From Azoamicus ciliaticola (lineage in GTDB: Bacteria > Pseudomonadota > Gammaproteobacteria > UBA6186 > Azoamicaceae), in assembly GCF_902860225.1 (NCBI RefSeq), contig NZ_LR794158.1, forward strand, positions 62,001 to 126,000: 64,000 nt of DNA, read 5' to 3'. The first letter of the stretch is position 1. Each line of letters starts with the position of its first letter. The position numbers and the translations under genes are program-made. Of this stretch, positions 51,768 to 60,828 are shown in pieces. Below the pieces are notes generated by a model, which did not search any database, was not told the DNA's origin, and worked only from the letters and a program-made list of their open reading frames with translations.

Positions 51768-53080
51768 TCTGGTTCAAAAATAGTTGTGTTATCTTTTTGA
51801 TCTTTTATTTTTATATTAAATTTAATTAATTTTTGTCTAATTTTATCAGCTAGTGACCAATTTTTATTTTTTCTTGCTTCATTTCTTTGTGCTATTAAAG
51901 TTTCAATATTTTCTATATTTAATTTTTTTATTTTTAGAGTTTCATATTTTAATAGTCCTATTTTTTTTAATAATTCTATTGTTGAATATTTTATTTCTAT
52001 GTCATTTTTTTCTTTTAATTTTTTAAATAAAATTGCAATTGCTTTTTGTGTGTTAAAATTATTTTGAAGCGCATCATCAAACGCTTTATTTATTTCTGGG
52101 TTTATATTAAATTTTTTATTTTTTAAGTTTTCTTTAATTTTATATAATTTATCTAGTGTTATTTTCATTTTTTTAAGTGTTTCATAGTTAAAATTTATAC
52201 TTTTTTTATAATTGGTTGATAAAATTAAAAATCTTAGATATTCTTCATTATAATTTTTTAATAAATCTTTAATTAAAATTTGATTGCCAAGTTTTTTTGA
52301 CATTTTTTTTTTTTCTATTTTTAATTGTCCAACATGCATCCATATTTTTATAAAATCTTTTTTACCACTTGCTATGCATTGAGCTAACTCATTTTCATGG
52401 TGTGGAAATAATAGGTCTTGTCCTCCACCATGTATATCTATATAGTCTTTTGAATAATACATTGTCATTGCGGCGCATTCTGTATGCCATCCTGGTCTTC
52501 CTTTTCCCCATGGAGTTTGCCAGTAAATTTTTTCTTTTTTTTTAAAGTTTTTCCATAATACAAAATCATTTTTATTTTTTTTATTATTTTGATAAGATTG
52601 TTTAATGCTTTTATTTTTTTGATTTGATAGCATTCCGTAATTATTTAATTTATTTACTTCAAAATATATTGCAGATTGTTTATTTTTATATGTATATTTT
52701 TTTTTAATTATTTTAATTAGTTCTATCATTTCTTTTATGAAAGAAGTTGCTTTTGGTTCGTAAGTCGGTTCTATTATATTTAATTTTTTTGTGTCATCAT
52801 GCATGCTTTTTATAAATTTTTCAGTTAATGTTTTTATATGTATGTTTTTTTCCTTTGCTTTTTTAATAATTTTATCATCTATATCTGTTATGTTTCTTAT
52901 AAAAATTATTTTTTTATTTGAAGTATTCAAATATCTTATTAAAGAATCGAATAAAAGAAATAATCTTGCATGACCAATATGGCAGTTATCATATACCGTT
53001 ATTCCGCATGTATATATTTTTATTATATTATTTTTTATACTTTCATTTTTTTTATTTAAAGTATTGTATATTTTTATCAT
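51764..53080 (-). CDS. cysS: Cysteinyl-tRNA synthetase
   Basis: Class I synthetase for tRNA-Cys. Motifs: TCGITVYDNCHIGHARLFLL (HIGH as HIGH, first zinc Cys), DIDDKIIKKA, the zinc-binding WHTECAAM and HGGGQDLLFPHHENELAQ, and KKMSKKLGNQILIKDL (KMSKS as KMSKK). It has 438 residues (E. coli 461), with the C-terminal anticodon-binding helices intact as far as ARKNKNWSLADKIRQKL. tRNA-Cys(GCA) is at 62074-62145. It overlaps the convergent cca by 4 nt. Confidence 0.96.
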   Translation of the reverse strand: MIKIYNTLNKKNESIKNNIIKIYTCGITVYDNCHIGHARLFLLFDSLIRYLNTSNKKIIFIRNITDIDDKIIKKAKEKNIHIKTLTEKFIKSMHDDTKKLNIIEPTYEPKATSFIKEMIELIKIIKKKYTYKNKQSAIYFEVNKLNNYGMLSNQKNKSIKQSYQNNKKNKNDFVLWKNFKKKEKIYWQTPWGKGRPGWHTECAAMTMYYSKDYIDIHGGGQDLLFPHHENELAQCIASGKKDFIKIWMHVGQLKIEKKKMSKKLGNQILIKDLLKNYNEEYLRFLILSTNYKKSINFNYETLKKMKITLDKLYKIKENLKNKKFNINPEINKAFDDALQNNFNTQKAIAILFKKLKEKNDIEIKYSTIELLKKIGLLKYETLKIKKLNIENIETLIAQRNEARKNKNWSLADKIRQKLIKFNIKIKDQKDNTTIFEPD

Positions 53081-53152
53081 GTTTATTATTTGATTAATTT
53101 TATGTTTTTTGTTAATATTTAACCATTATAAATTTTTTTTTATTTTTATAAA

Positions 53153-53833
53153 ATGAATACACATTTTTTTGAGCTTAGAAAAAGAATAATATATATTATG
53201 TTTTTTTGTATTGTTATTTTTTCTGTGTTTTTTTATTACTCTGATATTGTTTATGATTTGTTTTCCTTACCTATTAAATCACAACTACCAATAGGTAGCA
53301 GCATTATAGCTACAAATGTCACTTCTACATTTTTAGTTCCGTTAAAATTATCTTTTAATTTAGCTTTATTGGTATGTTTGCCTTATTTTATTTTTAATTT
53401 GTGGGGATTTATTGCTCCAGGTCTTTATAGGCATGAAAAAATTTTTGTAAAACCATTTTTATTTTTTAGTATTTTTTTATTTTTTATAGGTATTTCTTTT
53501 GCATTTTATGTTATTTGTCCATTAGCGTTAAATTTTTTTATGACATGTTCACCGTCTAATGTAGTTGTTATGATTTCAATAAACAATTATATTGAGTTTA
53601 TGACTTCAGTTATTTTGGCGTGTGGTATAAGTTTTCAAATACCTTTAGTTATATATTTTTTGACATATGCAGGGATTGTAGAGAAGAAAGATTTTGTAGA
53701 AAAAAGATCTTATGTTATAATATTTGCATTTATTTTAGGTATGTTATTGACGCCGCCGGATGTTGTTTCTCAAGTTTTACTTGCAATTCCTATATGGTTA
53801 TTATTTGAACTTGGTTTATTTTTTTCTAAATAG
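53153..53833 (+). CDS. tatC: Sec-independent protein translocase TatC
   Basis: Signal-peptide receptor of the twin-arginine translocase. It has 226 residues with six hydrophobic helices. Conserved: the N-terminal FFELRKRIIYI (HLxELRxR motif), FLVPLKLSF, LPYFIFNLWGFIAPGLYRHE, and ILGMLLTPPDVVSQVLLAIP with the family's TPPD motif. TatA and TatB are not next to it. The Rieske protein encoded at 47093-47662 is a likely substrate. A hairpin terminator follows directly. Confidence 0.94.
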   Translation: MNTHFFELRKRIIYIMFFCIVIFSVFFYYSDIVYDLFSLPIKSQLPIGSSIIATNVTSTFLVPLKLSFNLALLVCLPYFIFNLWGFIAPGLYRHEKIFVKPFLFFSIFLFFIGISFAFYVICPLALNFFMTCSPSNVVVMISINNYIEFMTSVILACGISFQIPLVIYFLTYAGIVEKKDFVEKRSYVIIFAFILGMLLTPPDVVSQVLLAIPIWLLFELGLFFSK

Positions 53834-53853
53834 GGCTTAAAGCCCTATTTTTT
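53828..53853. terminator. Bidirectional terminator between tatC and tlc
   Basis: AAATAGGGC (53828-53836) pairs with GCCCTATTT (53842-53850) around a 5-nt loop, followed by T residues to 53853 and preceded by A residues. It contains the tatC stop codon and ends immediately before the convergent tlc stop, so it can serve both genes. Confidence 0.85.
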
Positions 53854-55428
53854 CTATTTAGTTCCGTCTGCTTTCAATTTTTCAGCTGCGTTTATTTCGT
53901 CCATTTTTCTATCTGTGTTTTCTTTTACTTTAACAGATAAGAATTTAACTGATATAATCCATAATATAGCTACTACGAAGAAAACTCCAAAAGCTATGTG
54001 TGCTATTGATAATACGTTTGTTGTGGCCATTATTGATAAAAGAGTACTTTGTACGAAAGCGCCGCCTGCTTTACCTGCTCTTCCACCTATTACATCTACA
54101 GCTGCCTTACCCTTTGTTTTTAATTCATCATCTAATGGTATGTAAGCCATTTCTTTTGTTGGATCAAATAAAGAATATTTAACAACTTTTGATATTATAA
54201 CTATTGCTGCACCCAAGAAGGTTGCTGCTGTTACAGGTGTTGTTCCTAATGATGATAATAAATTATATGTAGCATTTTTAATTAATGATATATCATTTGC
54301 TAATATAAAACAAAAGAATACTGTTCCGCCAATAATTATTACAAAAGGAGTTATTACTGCTGCCTTAAACCAACTTAATAATCTTAATATGTTTGATCCT
54401 ATAAATAAGCTAAACAATATTGTTATTATTCCAGACCAGGTAGAGTAATTTCCCATAAAAGCATTGTACCCACCTTTGTCTCCAGCATAGTAAAATTTTA
54501 ATTGTTCTTTCCATTGAACTTCTACTAAATTTATTGTTACTCCGTATGCCATTATTAATGTAGCTATCAAACCTAATTCTTTAGATTTTACTATTATTTT
54601 TAAGCTTTCTGACAACCCAGGTTTACTTTTTTTCTTTTTAGTTGTTGGTTCATTTTTATTTAGATCATAATATCTTGGGTCTGTTAATACATTTAAATAC
54701 ATCCATCTGTATAAATACATGGTTGCAATTCCCATTATTACCACAGTGCCCATTAATAAATATAATGACCATTTCCAAGGATCATCTGATACAAATGCTT
54801 TTATTCCTGTAGAACAATATCTTACTACTTGTCCTGATAATATAAGCGAGATGTTCCCTATTACTACAAATAATCCATAGAATCTTTTTGATTCGCTTAT
54901 TTTAACTATTTCATTAGCAAATTGCCAGAACATTAGGGCTACCATTGCGCTACCCCAAATTTCTGCTAATACATAAAATGCGGAATATGACCAATATGCA
55001 TATATATTTATGAATCCACTAAATGCTGGATATTCATTGTTTAAATTATTTATAAGTGTTGATGAAGGATGTAATACATCAAAATTTGGATATATTATAA
55101 AAGCAAATGCTGCAAAAAAAAATAAAAACGGGGTTACAACTATATAAAAAATCGTTTCTTTGTTAAAAACATTGCATAATTTTGCATAAATCACCACAAA
55201 TGCTACTGCTGCTGGAGTTACACAATAGAATTTTAAAAAAGGTATTAATCCGGCGCCAGCTGCAGTTACTACTAAAGTATCTTTTGTATCTCTCAATAAA
55301 GTATAATTAAACAATATTCCGAACATTATAAATCCTAAAGGAAGGAATTTTTTTAGTTCGTGATTGTGAATTGGCCAGAGCAATTTTCTCCAACGACCAA
55401 ATTCTTCTAGTTGCTTAACATCTGACAT
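53854..55428 (-). CDS. tlc: ADP/ATP translocase (nucleotide transporter, Tlc/NTT family)
   Basis: Exchanges adenine nucleotides across the bacterial inner membrane. This family is found in obligate intracellular bacteria (Rickettsiales, Chlamydiae, some gammaproteobacteria) and in plastids. The start at 55428 (MSDVKQLEEFGRWRKLLWPI) has a GGAG site; a GTG 9 nt earlier overlaps that site and is rejected. It has 524 residues with about 12 helices. Family hallmarks are LLRDTKDTLVVTAAGAG (with the transport-essential Lys), YWSYSAFYVLAEIWGSAM, KRFYGLFVVIGN, LVEVQWKEQLKFYY and FDPTKEMAYIPLDDELKTKG. Composition is much less Lys/Asn-biased than in neighbouring minus-strand genes. Direction of net ATP transport cannot be read from sequence. 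Confidence 0.96.
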   Translation of the reverse strand: MSDVKQLEEFGRWRKLLWPIHNHELKKFLPLGFIMFGILFNYTLLRDTKDTLVVTAAGAGLIPFLKFYCVTPAAVAFVVIYAKLCNVFNKETIFYIVVTPFLFFFAAFAFIIYPNFDVLHPSSTLINNLNNEYPAFSGFINIYAYWSYSAFYVLAEIWGSAMVALMFWQFANEIVKISESKRFYGLFVVIGNISLILSGQVVRYCSTGIKAFVSDDPWKWSLYLLMGTVVIMGIATMYLYRWMYLNVLTDPRYYDLNKNEPTTKKKKSKPGLSESLKIIVKSKELGLIATLIMAYGVTINLVEVQWKEQLKFYYAGDKGGYNAFMGNYSTWSGIITILFSLFIGSNILRLLSWFKAAVITPFVIIIGGTVFFCFILANDISLIKNATYNLLSSLGTTPVTAATFLGAAIVIISKVVKYSLFDPTKEMAYIPLDDELKTKGKAAVDVIGGRAGKAGGAFVQSTLLSIMATTNVLSIAHIAFGVFFVVAILWIISVKFLSVKVKENTDRKMDEINAAEKLKADGTK

Positions 55429-55598
55429 TTTTATCACTCCGATTTGTCAATTCTGGAAAATTGAATTATACTAATAAAAGATGTTTACTACAATATTATT
55501 TAATTATAAAATTTTTTTTACATATTTAGGATTTATTATATTTTTATTTTTTGTTCTTATGTATAATATATTTGTTATTTTATTAATTTTGTTATTTT

Positions 55599-56900
55599 AT
55601 GACATCTAAATTTTTTGAAAAAAATAATACCGTTAACGATCTTAGAAATAGATTGTTATTTGTTTTTTTTATTTTAATTATATATAGACTGGGTGCGCAT
55701 ATACCTATTCCATTAGTAGATGCTAAACAGATTTTAAATTCTTTCTCTGATGATAATGCTGGAATATTTAGTTTGTTTAATTTATTTTCTGGTGGAGCTT
55801 TATCCAAGATAACTGTTTTTTCGTTAGGTATTATGCCATATATATCATCTTCTATAATTATTCAATTACTTTCAACGACTTGGGAACCAATGATTAAACT
55901 TAAGAAGGACGGTGATTTTGGTAGGCGTAAAATGTCCGATTATACACGTTTATTAACTGTCGTTTTGTCTAGTTTTCAAGCTGTAGCTATGGCTAAAATG
56001 ATTATTAATTTTAGCATATATTCTAATTTTAACTTTTTATTTTATTCTGTAATTGTTATTACTTTAGTTGCTGGCACATTATTTCTTATGTGGTTGGGTG
56101 AGTTAATTAATGAGAAGGGCATAGGTAATGGTATATCTTTGATAATTTTCACAAGTATAGTTTCGAATTTACCAAGAAGCGTTGCTTCAACATTAGAAAA
56201 AGTAAGACAAGGTGAATTAAATATTATTGTTATGTTTTTATTTCTTATCGTTTTATTTGTTGTTATTTTTCTAATTATTTTTGTAGAGAGAGCACAAAAA
56301 AAAATAACTATTAATTATCCTAAAAGGCAGCAAGGTAGAAAAGTTTTTGCTGCGCAAACGACTTTTTTGCCGTTAAAAATCAATATGTCTGGAGTTATTC
56401 CACCTATTTTTGCGTCGAGTTTAATTTTATTTCCAATTACTTTAATACACTGGCTAGATCCAAATTCAAGTAATTTTATTTTAAATAGCATAAGATATAT
56501 AATTACTCCTGGTAAACTTCCTTATTTATTTTTATTTGCTTTATTTATTATTTTCTTTTGTTTTTTTTATACGTCATTGGTTTTTAAATCTTCTGATACA
56601 GCTGATAATTTAAAACGATCAGGAGGTTTTATTGCTGGTATAAGACCAGGCGATAACACTGCTGCTTATATAGATAAAATTGTTAAAAAGTTGACTATAA
56701 TAGGTGCTTTTTATTTGACGTTTGTTTGTTTACTCCCTGAATTTTTAGTTACTTTTTTAAATGTTCCTTTTTATTTTGGAGGAACTTCTTTATTAATAGT
56801 TATAGTTGTTATAATGGATTTTATTTCTCAAGTTCAATCAAAAATGATTTCCTATAAATATGACGGACTTATTAAAAAATATAAATTAACTGGTTTTTGA
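55599..56900 (+). CDS. secY: Protein translocase channel subunit SecY
   Basis: Central channel of the Sec translocon. It has 433 residues with ten membrane helices. Conserved: [33 protein letters not shown], the plug-adjacent [52 protein letters not shown], and [19 protein letters not shown] with YIDKIV. It is followed by rpmJ and the alpha operon in normal order, but its usual upstream neighbour rplO is about 11 kb away. About 160 nt upstream, to the divergent tlc, should hold its promoter. Confidence 0.97.
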   Translation: MTSKFFEKNNTVNDLRNRLLFVFFILIIYRLGAHIPIPLVDAKQILNSFSDDNAGIFSLFNLFSGGALSKITVFSLGIMPYISSSIIIQLLSTTWEPMIKLKKDGDFGRRKMSDYTRLLTVVLSSFQAVAMAKMIINFSIYSNFNFLFYSVIVITLVAGTLFLMWLGELINEKGIGNGISLIIFTSIVSNLPRSVASTLEKVRQGELNIIVMFLFLIVLFVVIFLIIFVERAQKKITINYPKRQQGRKVFAAQTTFLPLKINMSGVIPPIFASSLILFPITLIHWLDPNSSNFILNSIRYIITPGKLPYLFLFALFIIFFCFFYTSLVFKSSDTADNLKRSGGFIAGIRPGDNTAAYIDKIVKKLTIIGAFYLTFVCLLPEFLVTFLNVPFYFGGTSLLIVIVVIMDFISQVQSKMISYKYDGLIKKYKLTGF

Positions 56901-56928
56901 AAAATTTATTAATTATAGGTGTTTTATA

Positions 56929-57042
56929 ATGAAAGTTAGAGTTTCTGTTAAAAAAATTTGCAGACATTGTCTTATTGTTAGAAGAAACAGGATTTTAAGA
57001 GTTATATGTATTAATCCTAAACATAAACAAAGGCAAGGTTAA
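56929..57042 (+). CDS. rpmJ: 50S ribosomal protein L36
   Basis: Smallest ribosomal protein, 37 residues. It begins [20 protein letters not shown] and ends with [10 protein letters not shown], keeping the CxxC, later Cys and His ligands of the zinc-binding type. It lies between secY and rpsM, its conserved position. The AAGGAGGGC following its stop serves as the rpsM ribosome-binding site. Confidence 0.96.
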   Translation: MKVRVSVKKICRHCLIVRRNRILRVICINPKHKQRQG

Positions 57043-57051
57043 GGAGGGCTT

Positions 57052-57402
57052 ATGGTTAGAGTTGCTGGAGTTATATTAGAATCTAATAAACATATTGTTA
57101 TAGCTTTGAGAAAAATTTATGGTATAGGAAAAGTTAGTTCTTATTATATTTGCAAAAAAGCTAATGTATTACCATCATTAAAAGTTAATCAATTGGATGA
57201 AAGTTCTATAATGTCTATTCAAAAAGTTGTTTCTGAATTTGATATAGAAGGTAATTTAAGAACACGAATTAGATTTAATATTAAACGTTTAAAAGATATA
57301 AAGTGTTATAGAGGAGTTAGGCATAAAGTTGGGTTACCTGTTAGAGGACAACGCACTAAGACTAATGCTAGAACAAGAAAAAGATCGAGAAAGAAATCTT
57401 AA
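57052..57402 (+). CDS. rpsM: 30S ribosomal protein S13
   Basis: Head protein contacting the P-site tRNA and the 50S subunit. It has 116 residues: VRVAGVILESNKHIVIALRK, YGIGKVSSYYICKKANV, RFNIKRLKDIKCYRGVRHKV and GLPVRGQRTKTNARTRK are conserved. A strong AAGGAGG site precedes the ATG. First gene of the alpha operon. Confidence 0.97.
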   Translation: MVRVAGVILESNKHIVIALRKIYGIGKVSSYYICKKANVLPSLKVNQLDESSIMSIQKVVSEFDIEGNLRTRIRFNIKRLKDIKCYRGVRHKVGLPVRGQRTKTNARTRKRSRKKS

Positions 57403-57415
57403 AATAGGATATTAA

Positions 57416-57808
57416 ATGTTAAAAAAATTAAAAAATAAAACGGTAAAAAAAAGTAAAAAACAAGTTACTTCTGGAAAAATTTACATTAAAGCTTCTTATA
57501 ATAATACATTGATTTATATAACTGATCTTATTGGAGATGTATTATTATGGAAAACTGCTGGCAGTGAAGGATTTAAAGGCTCTAAAAAAAGTACCCCTTA
57601 TGCAGCACAAGTAGCATCTAAATCTGTTTCTAAAATTGCAAAAGAAGTTCATGGGTTAACTTCTGTTGAGGTTTATGTTAGTGGTCCTGGTCCTGGAAGA
57701 GAAGCTGCAATACGTGGTTTAGCTAATTTTTTAAAAGTTACTTATATAGCAGATGTAACAAGTATTCCACATAATGGTTGTAGACCTGCTAAAGAACGTA
57801 GAGTATAG
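57416..57808 (+). CDS. rpsK: 30S ribosomal protein S11
   Basis: Platform protein that forms part of the E site. It has 130 residues: [60 protein letters not shown] and [17 protein letters not shown] are near-canonical. Followed by rpsD after 13 nt. Confidence 0.97.
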   Translation: MLKKLKNKTVKKSKKQVTSGKIYIKASYNNTLIYITDLIGDVLLWKTAGSEGFKGSKKSTPYAAQVASKSVSKIAKEVHGLTSVEVYVSGPGPGREAAIRGLANFLKVTYIADVTSIPHNGCRPAKERRV

Positions 57809-57821
57809 AAGGAGTTTTTTT

Positions 57822-58460
57822 ATGGCGCGTTATTTAAAATCTGGATGTAAAATGTCTAGGAGAATAGGACTTGATTTAGGGTTAAAAAGTATTGGTGGTA
57901 GAGATATTAACAGCAAGTGTAATCTAAAAGTTTTTCCAGGGCAACATGGTAATAAAAGAAAAAAATCTAGCGGCAGTCATTCTTTACAGTTAAGTGCTAA
58001 ACAAACTATAAAATATATGTATGGTGTATTAGAAAAGCAATTTAGATATTCTTATTTTAGGGTTTCAAAAAAAAAAGGCGCTAGTGGTGAATTGCTTTTA
58101 AAGTTATTAGAATCTAGATTAGATAATGTTGTTTATAGGTCTGGGTTTGCTGTAACAAGAGCTGAAGCTAGGCAGTTAGTTTCACACAAATCTATTTCTG
58201 TTGTTAGAAATGGAATTGAAAAAGTTATTGTTTTTCCTTCTTTTATAGTTAAAGTTGGTGATGTTATAAAAGTTAGGGATAAAAGTAAAGATCAAGTTAG
58301 AATACATTATGCTTTGAAATGTGCAGAAAAGATTGGTTTTGTTAAATGGATTGATGTTGACATTAAAAATATGACTTCTGTTTTTTTAAGATCCCCAGAA
58401 AGAAAAGAGTTATCTAGTGATTTAAATGAACAATCAGTTGTTGAATTTTATTCCAAATAA
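57822..58460 (+). CDS. rpsD: 30S ribosomal protein S4
   Basis: Nucleates 30S assembly and represses the alpha operon in E. coli. The ATG at 57822, with an AAGGAG site, gives MARYLKSGCKMSRRIGLDLG; an earlier ATG inside rpsK is rejected. The S4 RNA-binding domain is present: LESRLDNVVYRSGFAVTRAE, ARQLVSHKSISV. It has 212 residues. Confidence 0.97.
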   Translation: MARYLKSGCKMSRRIGLDLGLKSIGGRDINSKCNLKVFPGQHGNKRKKSSGSHSLQLSAKQTIKYMYGVLEKQFRYSYFRVSKKKGASGELLLKLLESRLDNVVYRSGFAVTRAEARQLVSHKSISVVRNGIEKVIVFPSFIVKVGDVIKVRDKSKDQVRIHYALKCAEKIGFVKWIDVDIKNMTSVFLRSPERKELSSDLNEQSVVEFYSK

Positions 58461-58479
58461 TTTTTTTTGAGTAATTTAT

Positions 58480-59481
58480 ATGTCTAGTTTTTTTGATGAT
58501 TTTTTAAAACCCAAAATAGTTGATATAAAAGATTTAACAAATAATGATATTTCTGTTGTTATAGAACCATTAGAAAGAGGATTTGGACATACTATTGGCA
58601 CAGCATTACGTAGAGTTTTATTATCTTCTATGCCTGGATGCGCTATAGTAGAGGCGAGATTATCTGGTGTTTTGCATGAATTTATGATTAAAGATGGTGT
58701 TTATGATGATGTTATGGATATTATGATAAAGTTAAGTGGTATTTGTTTTAAAATGCATAATAAGGATAATGTTGAGTTAAGTTTAAGTAAAAAGGGGCCG
58801 TGTGATGTTTTTGCGTCTGATTTTGTTTTGCCGCCTGACGTTAAGATTATTAATCCGGATTATTATATAACAACTGTTGATGCATCTGGTGATTTAGGAA
58901 TAGATATAAAAGTTAATAAAGGCAGAGGTTGTATTTCTTCAAGTGAAAAAATTGATTTTAACAAGCTTGATTTTTCTGGATGGTTAAAGCTTGACGCTTA
59001 CTTTAGTCCTATAAATAGAGTAAGTTATGAGGTTGAAAATATACGCTTTAAAGATAGAAGTGATTTAGATAAATTAATAATTAATATTAGTACTAATGGA
59101 ACAATTAGTGCTATAGAATCTTTGCACTGGGCGTCTAAAATTTTATCTGAACAATTATCTGTCTTTATAAGTTTTGAAAAAGAAAAAGTTGATGTTAAAT
59201 CTTCAGTCAAAGACAAAATTAACCCAGAATTATTTAAAACAGTAGATAATTTAGAGTTAACAGTAAGATCAGCCAATTGTTTAAAAGCTGAAAACATATA
59301 TTACATTGGAGATTTGGTTCAAAGGAGCGAAGCTGAATTATTAAAAACACCTAATCTTGGGAAAAAGTCTTTAGCTGAAATTAAGCATGTTTTACATGAA
59401 AGAGGTTTATCTTTAGGTTGCAAGGATAATAATTGGGTTAAAGTTTTAGAAGAATATAAAAATGATAATAATTTAAAGTGA
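58480..59481 (+). CDS. rpoA: RNA polymerase alpha subunit
   Basis: Assembles RNA polymerase and contacts promoters and activators. It has 333 residues, full length. The N-terminal dimerisation domain has [20 protein letters not shown] and [20 protein letters not shown]; the C-terminal domain has [20 protein letters not shown] and [19 protein letters not shown], the DNA-binding helix-hairpin-helix. A complete alpha-CTD suggests some activator or UP-element control is kept. rplQ follows after 12 nt. Confidence 0.98.
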   Translation: MSSFFDDFLKPKIVDIKDLTNNDISVVIEPLERGFGHTIGTALRRVLLSSMPGCAIVEARLSGVLHEFMIKDGVYDDVMDIMIKLSGICFKMHNKDNVELSLSKKGPCDVFASDFVLPPDVKIINPDYYITTVDASGDLGIDIKVNKGRGCISSSEKIDFNKLDFSGWLKLDAYFSPINRVSYEVENIRFKDRSDLDKLIINISTNGTISAIESLHWASKILSEQLSVFISFEKEKVDVKSSVKDKINPELFKTVDNLELTVRSANCLKAENIYYIGDLVQRSEAELLKTPNLGKKSLAEIKHVLHERGLSLGCKDNNWVKVLEEYKNDNNLK

Positions 59482-59493
59482 AATGGATTAATT

Positions 59494-59862
59494 ATGAGAC
59501 ATAGAAATATTGGACGATATTTTAATAGAAATTCAGAACAAAGAAAAGCTTTATTTTTAAATTTGTGCAAGGATTTAATAAAATATGGCATTATAAAAAC
59601 TACGTTAGAAAAAGCTAAAGAATTAAGAGGTTATATAGAACCTTTAATAACGTTATCTAAAAATGATTCTATTAGTAATAGAAGACTTGTTTTTAAAACA
59701 GTTAGGGATAAAAATAGTGTACATATTCTTTTTTCTGTTTTAGGAAAAAGGTATGTTAGTAGGCCCGGTGGATATACTAGAATTTTAAAATATGGTATCA
59801 GACGTGGAGATTGTGCTACTTTAGCTTTTATAGAATTGGTAGATAGAAATATAAATGGATGA
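59494..59862 (+). CDS. rplQ: 50S ribosomal protein L17
   Basis: Tunnel-exit protein and last gene of the alpha operon. It has 122 residues: [40 protein letters not shown], and the C-terminal [20 protein letters not shown] followed by AFIELVDR. It overlaps tadA by 8 nt, so tadA is probably translated from the same mRNA. Confidence 0.97.
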   Translation: MRHRNIGRYFNRNSEQRKALFLNLCKDLIKYGIIKTTLEKAKELRGYIEPLITLSKNDSISNRRLVFKTVRDKNSVHILFSVLGKRYVSRPGGYTRILKYGIRRGDCATLAFIELVDRNING

Positions 59863-60256
59863 TGAATTTTGGATGGCAAGAGCTTTGTTGATAGCTAATA
59901 AAGCCTTGTCTATAAATGAATTACCTGTTAGTGCTATTTTAGTTTATGATAATTTTGAAATTTCTTATTGTTTAAATTCTTGTTACATTTATAATTTTTG
60001 TCATGCCGAAAGTAATGTTTTTTCTAGAGCGTGTTTTTATTTGTCAAAAAATTTTTTGAGTGAATGTACTTTATACGTTACTCTTGAACCATGTGTTGTA
60101 TGCTTTTCTTTCATTTGTTATCATAGAATAAAAAAACTTGTTTTTGGAGTACGTTCTGGTAGTAATAATAAGTACTGTAGTAATAATATAAAAGTTAAGA
60201 GTGGTGTTTTAGAAAAGGAATCATTAAAATTATTAAAGAAATTTTTTATAGTTTAG
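59855..60256 (+). CDS. tadA: tRNA-specific adenosine-34 deaminase
   Basis: Converts A34 to inosine in tRNA-Arg(ACG), so that it reads CGU, CGC and CGA. The zinc deaminase motifs are HAESNVF (HAE) and LEPCVVC (PCxxC), with [13 protein letters not shown] matching the family. It has 133 residues, slightly shorter than usual. Its substrate tRNA is coded at 48877-48951. It converges with nfuA with a 4-nt overlap. Confidence 0.95.
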   Translation: MDDEFWMARALLIANKALSINELPVSAILVYDNFEISYCLNSCYIYNFCHAESNVFSRACFYLSKNFLSECTLYVTLEPCVVCFSFICYHRIKKLVFGVRSGSNNKYCSNNIKVKSGVLEKESLKLLKKFFIV

Positions 60257-60828
60257 TAGTATGAATTTTTTCTTATTTCATGTGAGGTTGTATCTTTTAT
60301 TTCATTTATTTGTGGAAAATTTTTTTTAATTATTTTTTCTATGTAATTTGTCATTGTGAAATTTACCATTCCGCATCCTTGACATCCCCCGTGAAATTTT
60401 ATTATTAATGTTTCATCGTTTTCTATATCTATTAATTCTATAAATCCGCCGTGTTGAGATAACATAGTGTTTATTTCTGTTTCAAAAAGTATTTTAATTT
60501 GATCTTTAATATCATATTTTTCATTTTTTTTATTATTAAATAAGTTTGGAGCATTTATTTTTAGTGTGTTTTCCTTTATATCTATAACAGCATCTTTTAT
60601 AAGTTTTTCTATTTTTTCATCTAAATATATATCAATGTTTTCTAAATTTAATTTTACATCATTTTTACTTAAATCTTCTTTTTTGCAATATGTTATGTTT
60701 ACATAAGCGTATTGTGTATATGGGTATGTTACTGATATATATATAATTAAATTTTTTTCTTTTTCTAAAATCAAATTAGATGATAAATATTTTAATGCGT
60801 CGTTTGTTATTTTTATTAAGTCTGTCAT
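60253..60828 (-). CDS. nfuA: Fe-S biogenesis protein NfuA
   Basis: Iron-sulfur cluster carrier. The degenerate A-type scaffold domain (residues 1-95, lacking its cysteines) is followed by the NifU-like domain with HGGFIELIDIENDETLIIKF and the cluster motif GGCQGCGM. It has 191 residues, as in E. coli, and even the SYY end is kept. Together with ApbC it could serve RlmN and the Rieske protein. It overlaps the preceding permease by 4 nt. Confidence 0.94.
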   Translation of the reverse strand: MTDLIKITNDALKYLSSNLILEKEKNLIIYISVTYPYTQYAYVNITYCKKEDLSKNDVKLNLENIDIYLDEKIEKLIKDAVIDIKENTLKINAPNLFNNKKNEKYDIKDQIKILFETEINTMLSQHGGFIELIDIENDETLIIKFHGGCQGCGMVNFTMTNYIEKIIKKNFPQINEIKDTTSHEIRKNSYY

